Below, piece by piece: positions 46,641-53,334 of a DNA stretch of 64,000 nt (position 1 is the stretch's first letter; each line of letters begins with the position of its first letter). The notes beneath the pieces were generated by a model, which was not told the DNA's origin, did no database searches, and was given only the letters and a program-made list of their open reading frames with translations. Origin of the DNA: Alphaproteobacteria bacterium. GTDB lineage: Bacteria; Pseudomonadota; Alphaproteobacteria; Caulobacterales; Caulobacteraceae. The position numbers were made by a program, and so were the translations under genes. The stretch is taken from positions 1-64,000 of the forward strand of contig JANYET010000068.1 in NCBI GenBank assembly GCA_025359785.1, given 5' to 3'.

Positions 46641-48035
46641 TCAAGTCGCTGCGCGGGGCAGGTCGGCCTCCAGCCTGAGACCGCCCAGCGGCGAATCCGC
46701 GAGCCTCAGCGCCCCGCCATAGGCCCTAGCCAGTTCGTCGAGGATGGACAGCCCGAGGCCGGATCCAGGCGCGCTCTCGTCGAGCCGCGCGCCACGCTGC
46801 AGCACCTCCTCGCGCCGGTCGGGCGGCAGGCCCGGACCGTCGTCATCGACGCTCAGCAGGAAGCGGTCGGGGCCCGCGGCCTCGGCCTTCACCCGAACCC
46901 GCGCGCGACCGAACTTGCAGGCGTTCTCCACCGCGTTGCCGGCGATTTCCAAGAGGTCCTGCCGCTCGCCCAGAAAATAGAGATCCTCGTCGGCGTCCCA
47001 GTCGATCGAGACACCCTTGTCCCGGAATATCCGTCCCAGGGTGCGCGTCAGTTCGTCCAGCACCTCGGCCACGGAAGTGCGTTCGCCCTGCCCCTGGGTG
47101 CGGGCTGCGGCCCGGGCGCGGCGCAGATGGTGATCGACCTGGTTCTGCATGGCCTGCGCCTGGCGGGTCACCACATCGGCCAGCGGGCCGGGGCGCTGGC
47201 CCGACTCCGCCATCATCACCGAGAGCGGGGTCTTCAGCGCATGCGCCAGATTGCCCACGTGGGTCCGCTGGCGCTCCACGACCTCCTGGTTATGCGTCAC
47301 CAGGGCGTTCAGCTCCTGGGCCAGCGGCATCAGCTCGCTGGGATAGGTCGCGGCCAGCCGATGGGCCTTGCCACGGCGCACCGCGGCGACATCGCTGCGC
47401 AGGTCGAAGAGCGGCCGCAGGCCCACGCGCACCTGGATCACGATCGCCAGCACCAGCCCCGCCCCCAGCACCACGAAGACCGCGGCGGTGGCGGCGACGA
47501 AGTTCGAGACCTCGTGGTCGACGGAACTGCGGTCCTCCGCCGCCAGGAAGATCACCGGCGTGACGCGGCCCGGCAGCAGGTTCTGCTGCGCCCGCACCCG
47601 CATCGGCTCGTCCTGCGGACCGCGCGCGTCATAGGCGATGCGCTTGCCGGGATTGGCTTTCAGCCGCGCGGCGAGATCGGCGGGCGTCGGGATGACGGTG
47701 TCGAACAGCGAGGGCGACAGGTTGCGGTTGGTCGGGACGACGGCGCCGGCGGCGGTGGGCTCGGCGATCTCCCAGTAGCGGCCGGAATAGGTGCGCAGCG
47801 CGCGCTCGTCGGTGAACGGCGGCGCGAAGACCTGGCCGTCCGCCACCGTCGAATAGGTCGCCAGATTGGCGTTCAGGTCGTTCAGCGTCTCGTCGAGGCG
47901 CCCGACCGCGGCCTGCCGAAACAGGAACGCCAGCAGCAGCGCCGTGATCGCCAGCGCCCCGAAGCTCCAGAACACCGCCAGCAGCACCAGCCGCCGCGCC
48001 AGGGATGAGCCGCCAAGGCCCGTTGGCATCCTCAC
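46641..48035 (-). CDS. PhoQ-like sensor histidine kinase
   Basis: The 464-residue kinase has an N-terminal membrane helix (LVLLAVFWSFGALAITALLLAFLF), a ~140-residue periplasmic sensor, a second helix and HAMP region. A HisKA domain follows with phospho-histidine 265 in NLAHALKTPLSVM, typical of PhoQ-type kinases, and a HATPase with NAVENACKFG and GSGLGLSI. The start is GTG at 48035, and an ATG two codons in is equally possible. It is the third gene of a PepSY protein / response regulator / kinase operon, 49 bp after the regulator. The periplasmic PepSY protein may modulate it. Confidence 0.92.
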   Translation of the reverse strand: MRMPTGLGGSSLARRLVLLAVFWSFGALAITALLLAFLFRQAAVGRLDETLNDLNANLATYSTVADGQVFAPPFTDERALRTYSGRYWEIAEPTAAGAVVPTNRNLSPSLFDTVIPTPADLAARLKANPGKRIAYDARGPQDEPMRVRAQQNLLPGRVTPVIFLAAEDRSSVDHEVSNFVAATAAVFVVLGAGLVLAIVIQVRVGLRPLFDLRSDVAAVRRGKAHRLAATYPSELMPLAQELNALVTHNQEVVERQRTHVGNLAHALKTPLSVMMAESGQRPGPLADVVTRQAQAMQNQVDHHLRRARAAARTQGQGERTSVAEVLDELTRTLGRIFRDKGVSIDWDADEDLYFLGERQDLLEIAGNAVENACKFGRARVRVKAEAAGPDRFLLSVDDDGPGLPPDRREEVLQRGARLDESAPGSGLGLSILDELARAYGGALRLADSPLGGLRLEADLPRAAT

Positions 48036-48084
48036 AACCCGCGCTCCGCCCGCGTCAACGGACCGGCGTCACGAGGCCCCTCCT

Positions 48085-48777
48085 TCACGAAGCCTGCGCC
48101 GCGTCGCTCAGTTCTTCCGGCGGGCAGGTCAGGCGATAGCCAAGACCGCGCGCGGTCTCGATCCGATCGGAGCCGATCTTCTTGCGCACCCGGCCGATGA
48201 ACACCTCGATGGTGTTGGAGTCGCGGTCGAAGTCCTGATCGTAGAGATGTTCGACCAGCTCCGTGCGGCTGATCACCCGGCCCTGGTGCATCATCATGTA
48301 GTGCAGCAGACGGTACTCCAGCGAGGTGAGCCGCAGGGGCTCGCCGTTGACGCTCGCCCGGGCCGCCCTCGGATCCAGCCGAAGTCCGCCGACCGACAGG
48401 CTGGGCGCCGAATGCCCCGCCGAGCGGCGCAGCAGGGCCCGCAGCCGGGCCAGCAGCTCCTCGGTGTGGAAGGGCTTGGTCAGGTAGTCGTCAGCGCCGG
48501 CGTCGAAGCCCGCCACCTTCTCGCTCCAGGCGCCGCGGGCCGTCAGGATCAGCACCGGTGTCGCCATCTTCTCGCGCCGCCACCGCTCCAGCACCGAGAC
48601 GCCGTCCACTTTTGGCAGCCCAAGATCGAGGATGACGGCATCGTAGGGTTCGGTCTCGCCCAGAAACTGGGCTTCCTCGCCGTCCGGGGCATGATCAACC
48701 GCATAGCCGGCGTCGGCCAGCGCCAGCTTCAGCTGGCGGCTCAGGTCCGGATCGTCTTCCACGAGCAGGATGCGCAT
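48085..48777 (-). CDS. OmpR/PhoP-like response regulator
   Basis: The 230-residue protein has a receiver domain with acidic pocket EDD (7-9), phosphoacceptor Asp51 (AVILDLGLPKVDG) and conserved lysine in LTKPFHTEE. A winged-helix domain follows (LTSLEYRLLHYMMMHQGRVISRTELVEHLYDQ). It resembles PhoP-type regulators and pairs with the adjacent kinase at 46641-48035. The ATG at 48777 begins the standard MRILLVEDD sequence. It lies 46 bp after the PepSY gene. Confidence 0.94.
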   Translation of the reverse strand: MRILLVEDDPDLSRQLKLALADAGYAVDHAPDGEEAQFLGETEPYDAVILDLGLPKVDGVSVLERWRREKMATPVLILTARGAWSEKVAGFDAGADDYLTKPFHTEELLARLRALLRRSAGHSAPSLSVGGLRLDPRAARASVNGEPLRLTSLEYRLLHYMMMHQGRVISRTELVEHLYDQDFDRDSNTIEVFIGRVRKKIGSDRIETARGLGYRLTCPPEELSDAAQAS

Positions 48778-48823
48778 GACCTGCGTCCCTTTCCTTATTG
48801 CCGACGGCGCCGTAGCCGCCCTG

Positions 48824-49114
48824 TTAGCCCAACACCTGGCCGGTCTGGGCATCGACGGTGAGGACGACGATCCGGCCGTTGGAGAGCTGCCATTGCACCA
48901 GATAGACCGGCCGGCCGCCGGACTGCCCCATGGTCGTGTTGAGCTGTTTGCCCGGATAGCGTTGGGCGATATCCTTCAGAACGCGCGACAGCGGGACTTG
49001 GCCCCCGGCCGGCGCCTCGCGCCCCGGCTCCTGCGCCGCGACCGAGGACGCCGGAAGGGCTACGAGCGGCGCGGCGGCCAGCAGCAGGGCGGCGATGAGG
49101 CGGCGTCGAAACAT
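48824..49114 (-). CDS. PepSY-domain periplasmic protein
   Basis: The 96-residue protein has a signal peptide (RRRLIAALLLAAAPLVALPASSVAAQ) followed by one PepSY domain (LSRVLKDIAQRYPGKQLNTTM through IVVLTVDAQTGQVLG). PepSY proteins bind or inhibit peptidases and often sit with two-component systems that sense envelope or cation conditions. It is the first gene of a three-gene operon with the response regulator and kinase downstream, which suggests a role in their signal input or as their target. Confidence 0.9.
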   Translation of the reverse strand: MFRRRLIAALLLAAAPLVALPASSVAAQEPGREAPAGGQVPLSRVLKDIAQRYPGKQLNTTMGQSGGRPVYLVQWQLSNGRIVVLTVDAQTGQVLG

Positions 49115-49228
49115 GGCGTCCGGTCTAGGCGCCCGGGACTGAACCGGGCCTGAACGCCCAGCTTATGCGGCGGCCACGCCGGCGTGTCACGTCCCCGCCG
49201 GCGGGCGGAGACGATCAGCGCGGCGCCG

Positions 49229-49257
49229 AAAAAAAGCCTGAGTCCCCGATTGCGGGG
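49229..49257 (-). terminator. Probable intrinsic terminator of the 49268-49861 gene
   Basis: On the minus strand a CCCCG/CGGGG stem (49244-49248 with 49253-49257) with a 4-nt loop is followed, after eight bases, by seven T residues (49229-49235). It lies about 10 bp beyond the gene's stop. The stem flanks match the outer ends of the repeat element at 2835-3013, so a repeat fragment seems to serve as terminator. Confidence 0.55.
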
Positions 49258-49267
49258 ATGAGCGGAC

Positions 49268-49861
49268 CTAAGAGGAATCGTGACCGTTGACGCTGGCCGA
49301 GGCCGCCGCGAGCCCCACCGGGAGGGCCGGCGCGGACATTTGGAATTTCGGTGGCGTCACGCCCAGCTCCTTGCAGAGCTGGACGACGAGGTCGTTAGGA
49401 TCGAGGGCCAGGAAGCCGTCGGGGTCGGCCATGAGGTCGGCCAGGCGCTCGTGAAGGTCTTCCAGCAACGAGTCGCCCGTGAACTCGCCAGCCTCCTCGT
49501 CGCGCTCGTATTCGTTCCAGACGCAGCGTTCGACCCCACGCGTCAGCCAGTCGCGCCGGCGGCGGAGGGCGAGCGTCTTCGGGTCCGGCGGGACGGGCGG
49601 CTCGGACGCCTTGGCGGGCGGCGGCGCCTCAACCGGCTCGGCGGCGTGGCGGCGCGCGTCGCGCGCCAGCTTGGCCTGCAACGCCAGCGTCTGGCGCAAC
49701 CCCCGACCGAGACGATGGACGGCGCCGGCGGCGCGCACCGTCTGGTCCAGATCGTCGGCGGCCATGGCCTCGCGCTGGATATGCAGCGCAAGCTTCAACA
49801 CCGCATCGGCAAAAATGCCGAGCGCCTGCTCCTGTGCCTCCGCCATGATCGCCGCGTCCAT
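49268..49861 (-). CDS. Small helical protein of unknown function
   Basis: I do not recognise this protein of about 197 residues. It is helical, with a central proline-rich linker (AEPVEAPPPAKASEPPVPPDP) separating an N-terminal bundle (AEAQEQALGIFADAVLKLALHIQ) from an acidic C-terminal part (WNEYERDEEAGEFTGDSLLEDLHERLADLMADPDG). No signal or membrane span is seen. The ATG at 49861 was chosen because sequence before it is AT-rich and unlike coding DNA; neither start has a clear ribosome site. Codon use is native. It lies at the edge of the low-GC toxin-antitoxin patch. Confidence 0.65.
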   Translation of the reverse strand: MDAAIMAEAQEQALGIFADAVLKLALHIQREAMAADDLDQTVRAAGAVHRLGRGLRQTLALQAKLARDARRHAAEPVEAPPPAKASEPPVPPDPKTLALRRRRDWLTRGVERCVWNEYERDEEAGEFTGDSLLEDLHERLADLMADPDGFLALDPNDLVVQLCKELGVTPPKFQMSAPALPVGLAAASASVNGHDSS

Positions 49862-49966
49862 GCACAAAACAAGAACATGAGAGTGGGCCGAAGTCAAGTT
49901 TTTGGTGGGCCGCTGCGCGATTCCGAGGGGCCGGCACTCTGGCCTGGTCGTCAGGGGAAGGGTCTT

Positions 49967-50242
49967 CTACCCGAATAGCTCGCTGTGTGAGCCAATCCGC
50001 AGCAACTCAATTGCCGTCTTCGTCTTACGATAAATCAGCACGAGATCGGGCTTGAGGTGGCAGTCTCGGCAGCCTTTCCAGTCACCCTTTAGGGGGTGAT
50101 CCTTGTTCGAGATTGGCAGGGTCCCCTTATTCACGAGCAGGTCCGTCGCCGCTTTGAAGACAGCGTCTAGGTCTGCGTGCTGTCCCGCCTTTTCGCGCTT
50201 GTAGTCACGTTTGAATTGGCCGGTGATTTTGAGGGTCAGCAT
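49967..50242 (-). CDS. YafQ-family type II toxin (mRNA interferase)
   Basis: The 91-residue protein matches YafQ over its full length. All four catalytic residues are present at nearly identical positions: His49 (DHPLKGDW), His62 and Asp66 (CHLKPDLVLIYR) and His86 (IGSHSELFG). YafQ cleaves mRNA on the ribosome when released from its antitoxin DinJ. The usual upstream overlapping dinJ is missing. Instead the ATG overlaps the stop of an unrelated 217-residue gene (TAATG), implying coupled translation. A DinJ-like antitoxin lies 1.06 kb away on the opposite strand. Confidence 0.92.
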   Translation of the reverse strand: MLTLKITGQFKRDYKREKAGQHADLDAVFKAATDLLVNKGTLPISNKDHPLKGDWKGCRDCHLKPDLVLIYRKTKTAIELLRIGSHSELFG

Positions 50243-50895
50243 TAGCCACCCTCGGTTTCAGAGGTTGGGGGCGCAGGAGACACGGCAGGGAAACCGAAGA
50301 CATCGACTGCAGTCATCGGCGGAGGCGGTGAAACGAGCGGGGGCAGTGGAGGAGCAGGGGGCGGCGGAGCCGGAGGGGCGGGGAACATATCCATCGCCCC
50401 CACGTCCAGTGCCCGCTCGATCAAGGCTGAGTAGCTAGCTTCAGTCAGGCCCGGTGTCTTCTCGGCGTAGTGCCATTGCATGATGAGGTGCGGGTTGTGA
50501 ATCAGGGCGTAGGTTACCGGTCCAGACTTCCCAGCCTTGAGGTCGATGAACTGAAGCTCTTGGAGCTTCTTTATGCGGCCGACCCATGTGTGCTCGCCAC
50601 GCTGACCGCCAAAGCCCGACGCGTAGGCCATCTCGTCAGGCTTGATGTGCTGAACGAAGCCGTTGTCCCACGTCGAACACCACAGCGTCAGATAGGTAGA
50701 CGAGACCGGTGCTCCTTTCGTCATTTCATCCATGATCCGCAGGATGAGGGGCATCGTCTTCGGGATTGTCGCGAAGCCCTTATTGGCCAAGCGATGCCAG
50801 AGGTTCGGCCCCATGCCGGGCCACAACTGCTCCCTGAGAGCTAGCTGCTTTTTGGCGATCACCCCGCCTTCCCGAACTGAGACCATCGTCTTCAT
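50242..50895 (-). CDS. Unknown protein coupled to the YafQ toxin (possible winged-helix plus proline-rich tail)
   Basis: I do not recognise this 217-residue protein. Residues ~40-150 have the helix-helix-strand pattern of a winged-helix DNA-binding domain, as seen in some plasmid or phage replication and control proteins (LILRIMDEMTKGAPVSSTYL, WVGRIKKLQELQFIDLKAG, TYALIHNPHLI). The last ~50 residues are extremely proline-rich (FPAPPAPPPPAPPLPPL). A strong ribosome site GGAGGTGA lies just before the ATG. Its stop overlaps the toxin start (TAATG), so it occupies the position where the antitoxin gene normally sits. It may be a third component, a repressor of the locus or a replication remnant; none is proved. 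Confidence 0.6.
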   Translation of the reverse strand: MKTMVSVREGGVIAKKQLALREQLWPGMGPNLWHRLANKGFATIPKTMPLILRIMDEMTKGAPVSSTYLTLWCSTWDNGFVQHIKPDEMAYASGFGGQRGEHTWVGRIKKLQELQFIDLKAGKSGPVTYALIHNPHLIMQWHYAEKTPGLTEASYSALIERALDVGAMDMFPAPPAPPPPAPPLPPLVSPPPPMTAVDVFGFPAVSPAPPTSETEGG

Positions 50896-51149
50896 TCCTT
50901 CACCTCCCGGCCGGATTGCGTCGTTAAGACTGCAACAAATCCCGCGCGAACTCGGAAAGTGGATTATTTATAAAATCGTATAAATACAAGTACTTAGATA
51001 CTTACTAAGGCCGAGTGAGTTGCGTGGGTGTGCACATTCGGCAGTGTGAGTCATCATGATATGATGCAACTTAACAACTAGGTTGCAACAGATGATTCAC
51101 TCTGGTTTTGTATCTAATTGAATTAGATGAAGGTTTTTCGGCGGTTCCT

Positions 51150-51202
51150 GTGCTGCGTGTGCTGATGTGCTGCGGGTACTGGCCGTACTGCCCGTGCTGC
51201 CG
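51150..51202. repeat. Six tandem 9-bp-type repeats (GTGCTGCnn)
   Basis: The units are GTGCTGCGT, GTGCTGAT (one base short), GTGCTGCGG, GTACTGGCC, GTACTGCCC and GTGCTGCCG. They lie about 50 bp before the double palindrome upstream of the antitoxin gene. They might be iterons or protein-binding repeats, or a minisatellite. Confidence 0.75.
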
Positions 51203-51249
51203 GATGGTCTGGAAGGGTAGAGGGGGGCGAGGTTGACCTCTCCCTCAAC

Positions 51250-51268
51250 GTAGCTACATCGTAGCTAC
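51250..51268. promoter_or_regulatory. Double-palindrome operator before the DinJ-like antitoxin
   Basis: Two copies of the 8-bp palindrome GTAGCTAC (51250-51257 and 51261-51268) are separated by three bases. They lie 35 bp before the chosen antitoxin start. Paired short palindromes of this kind are typical binding sites for ribbon-helix-helix antitoxins, which repress their own promoter. The assignment to DinJ is inference. Confidence 0.65.
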
Positions 51269-51303
51269 GGGCGACGCGCGACCCAATGAAGGACACTGAA
51301 GTT

Positions 51304-51561
51304 ATGGCTGCCTTGGATACGGTTAGAGCGCGGATCGACGCAGACCTCAAACGGGACGCGACGGCGGCTCTGGCTGAAATGGGGCTCACGATCTCCGAAG
51401 CTATTCGCCTCTTGCTGGTCAGGGTGGCTGCTGAAAAGGCACTCCCCTTCGATGTGCGCACGCCCAATGCCAAGACGCGCGCTGCTATCTTGGCGGCCGA
51501 TCGTGGCGAGCTTACGCCGTTTGATAGCGTCGATGACCTGATCGCTGACCTCAACGACTAA
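51304..51561 (+). CDS. RelB/DinJ-family antitoxin
   Basis: The 85-residue protein matches DinJ/RelB antitoxins. It has an N-terminal ribbon-helix-helix (DTVRARIDADLKRDATAALAEMGLTISEAIRLLLVRVA) and a C-terminal toxin-binding part (FDVRTPNAKTRAAILAADRG, DSVDDLIADL). It should neutralise a YafQ/RelE-type toxin and repress its own promoter. The ATG at 51304 has GAAGGA 10 nt upstream and gives the usual antitoxin N terminus; an ATG at 51286 is the alternative. The only toxin gene in the window is yafQ at 49967-50242, divergent and over 1 kb away. Confidence 0.9.
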   Translation: MAALDTVRARIDADLKRDATAALAEMGLTISEAIRLLLVRVAAEKALPFDVRTPNAKTRAAILAADRGELTPFDSVDDLIADLND

Positions 51562-51752
51562 CTACGGTTACGCCCGTCTTCGCGCATAGGCTCTTCGGGC
51601 CACAGAGATGCGCTCTCCGGCTAGGTCCCAAGCACCGCTGCTGGCGGCATGACGGCCTCGGATTCTTCAACGAAGACGGCGCGCCGTGGATCGAAGGCAG
51701 ACATTAGCCTCGAGACAAGCGCCTATCTGGCACGGTGCAAAGGTAACCCGCC

Positions 51753-52691
51753 CTACCCCTTGCGCTTCGGCGAATAGGGCCGCTCGCGCTTCCAGGTTTC
51801 GGCGAAGGTCTCCAGGGCCGCGTCGGGCGTCTCCGGCAGGGTCACCACCAGGCGCGCGAACAGGTCGCCGCGGAGGCCCTTGGCGTCGGAGAGGCCCCGG
51901 CCCTTCAGCCGCATCCGGGTACCGGTGTTGGCGCCCTTGGGAATGGTCAGGGTGACCGGCCCGTCCGGCGTCGGCGCCTCGGCCTTGCCGCCCAGCACCG
52001 CGTCATAGACCGTCACGGCCACGTCCATGATCAGGTCGGCGCCCTCGCGGCGGAAGATCTTGTGCGGGGCTATGGTGAGTTCGATCAGGGCATCGCCCGC
52101 GCCGGCGCGGCCGGGCGAGCCCTGGCCCTTTAGCCGCAGGGTCTGGCCTTCCTGGGCGCCCTTGGGGATGGTCACGTCGATGGTGCGGCCGTCGGAGAAC
52201 GAGACGCGTTTCTTGGCGCCCTTGATGGAGTCTTCCAGGTCGATTTCCATGCGGGCGCGCAAATCGCCGCCGCGCTGGGAATAGCCGCCGAAACCCCCGC
52301 CCTGGCCGCCGCCGCCTCTCGGACCCCCACGGGCGCCGCCAAACATCTCGCCCAGGATGTCGCCCAGATCGACGCCCTCGAAGCCCGCGCCGTGCCCGCC
52401 GCCCGGGGGCGGACCCCACGGGCCACCCCCGCCGCCCTGCCCTCGGCCGAAACCACCGAAGGTCTCGCGCCCGTCGTTGTCGATCTCGCCGGCGTCGAAC
52501 TTCTTCTTCTTGGCCGCGTCGCCCAGGATGTCGAAGGCGCCGGAGACCTGTTTGAAGCGCTCCTCGGCGGGCTTGTTGTTGGGATTGGTGTCGGGGTGGT
52601 TGGCCTTGGCGAGCTTACGGAACGCCTTGCGGATCTCGTCCGCGCTCGCCGTGCGCGGGACGCCCAGGACCTGATAGGGGTCGCTCGCCAA
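51753..52691 (-). CDS. DnaJ/CbpA-like co-chaperone
   Basis: The 312-residue protein has an N-terminal J domain with the HPD motif at residues 32-34 (KANHPDTNPNN). A Gly/Phe-rich linker follows (about 75-140, with runs such as GGARGGPRGGGGQGGGFGG), then two DnaJ C-terminal beta domains (RVSFSDGRTIDVTIPKGAQ, PDGPVTLTIPKG). The cysteine-rich zinc domain of true DnaJ is missing, placing it with CbpA/DjlA-type class B proteins. It stimulates DnaK ATPase and delivers unfolded clients. It stands alone on the minus strand. Confidence 0.93.
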   Translation of the reverse strand: MASDPYQVLGVPRTASADEIRKAFRKLAKANHPDTNPNNKPAEERFKQVSGAFDILGDAAKKKKFDAGEIDNDGRETFGGFGRGQGGGGGPWGPPPGGGHGAGFEGVDLGDILGEMFGGARGGPRGGGGQGGGFGGYSQRGGDLRARMEIDLEDSIKGAKKRVSFSDGRTIDVTIPKGAQEGQTLRLKGQGSPGRAGAGDALIELTIAPHKIFRREGADLIMDVAVTVYDAVLGGKAEAPTPDGPVTLTIPKGANTGTRMRLKGRGLSDAKGLRGDLFARLVVTLPETPDAALETFAETWKRERPYSPKRKG

Positions 52692-52790
52692 GTCGTTTCG
52701 ATCCTTCGGAAGGGTTGGGGCTCTCTCAGAGCCTAAATTGGTCGGTTCGGTTCCCGGCGCAAGGGTTTGTGTGGCGAAAATATCACAACC

Positions 52791-53255
52791 CTAGCCGCGT
52801 CCGCGTTCTGCGATCAGGTCTGGAGCCGCGAAGTCGAGCGCATCCTCGGCCTCGGACAGCACACTCTCGTTGATCGTCTGGCCGCGCACCGAGACGCCGG
52901 CGCGGTGGACACTGTCCGGATCGCCGCTGATCAGCGGGTGCCAGTCGGCGAGGTCGCGGCCCTCGTGCAGGCGGCGATAGGCGCAGGAGTGCGGCATCCA
53001 GGCGAGCTTTTCGATGTTGTGCGGCGTCAGCTTGACGCAGTCGGGCACCGTCGCCTGGCGGTTCGCATAGTCGGTGCAGGCGCAGACGTGTGCGTCGAAC
53101 AGCTGGCAGTGCACCCGCGTCGGGATCACCTCGCCGGTGTCCTCCTCCTCGAAGCGCACCAGGCAGCAGAGGCCGCAGCCGTCGCAGAGGCTTTCCCACT
53201 CGGCGACGGTCATTTGCGCCAACGTCTTGCGCCGCCAGAAGGGTTCGGAAGCCAT
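52791..53255 (-). CDS. YcgN-family cysteine-cluster protein
   Basis: The 154-residue protein belongs to the YcgN (UPF0260) family, with YkgJ-type zinc/iron-chelating cysteines. CDGCGLCC at residues 24-31 is followed by Cys50, Cys58, Cys60 and two more (PDCVKLTP, HSCAYRR). The conserved W-H-P motif follows in LADWHPLISGD. The family probably binds metal, but its function is unknown. The ATG at 53255 matches the usual MASEPFWRRKTL start; another ATG lies three codons upstream. It is divergent from uup with 79 bp between starts. Confidence 0.9.
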   Translation of the reverse strand: MASEPFWRRKTLAQMTVAEWESLCDGCGLCCLVRFEEEDTGEVIPTRVHCQLFDAHVCACTDYANRQATVPDCVKLTPHNIEKLAWMPHSCAYRRLHEGRDLADWHPLISGDPDSVHRAGVSVRGQTINESVLSEAEDALDFAAPDLIAERGRG

Positions 53256-53334
53256 GGCGCGCATCTACGCCGTTCCCACGGCAATCCCAAGCCGGCTTGC
53301 GCCCAGCGCCAGGGCCGCTATCTGAGGCCGCCAC

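Larger units (their letters stand above)
50896..51303. other. Low-GC, repeat-rich divergent spacer of the toxin-antitoxin island
   Basis: This 408-bp gap separates the divergent units and is far richer in A+T than the rest of the window. It contains several inverted repeats: TTTAT/ATAAA (50967-50984), AAGTA/TACTT (50988-51003), CATCAT/ATGATG (51052-51066), TGCAAC/GTTGCA (51065-51087) and ATCTAATT/AATTAGAT (51112-51128). A 9-bp tandem repeat and a double palindrome follow nearer the antitoxin. It should hold both promoters. The density of repeats also resembles a small replication or control region. No open frame of note is seen. Confidence 0.65.

Noticed and set aside
51562-51752. Attachment site or tRNA remnant at the right edge of the low-GC island
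   Set aside because: No tRNA-like end and no direct repeat matching the left edge near 49900 could be seen.
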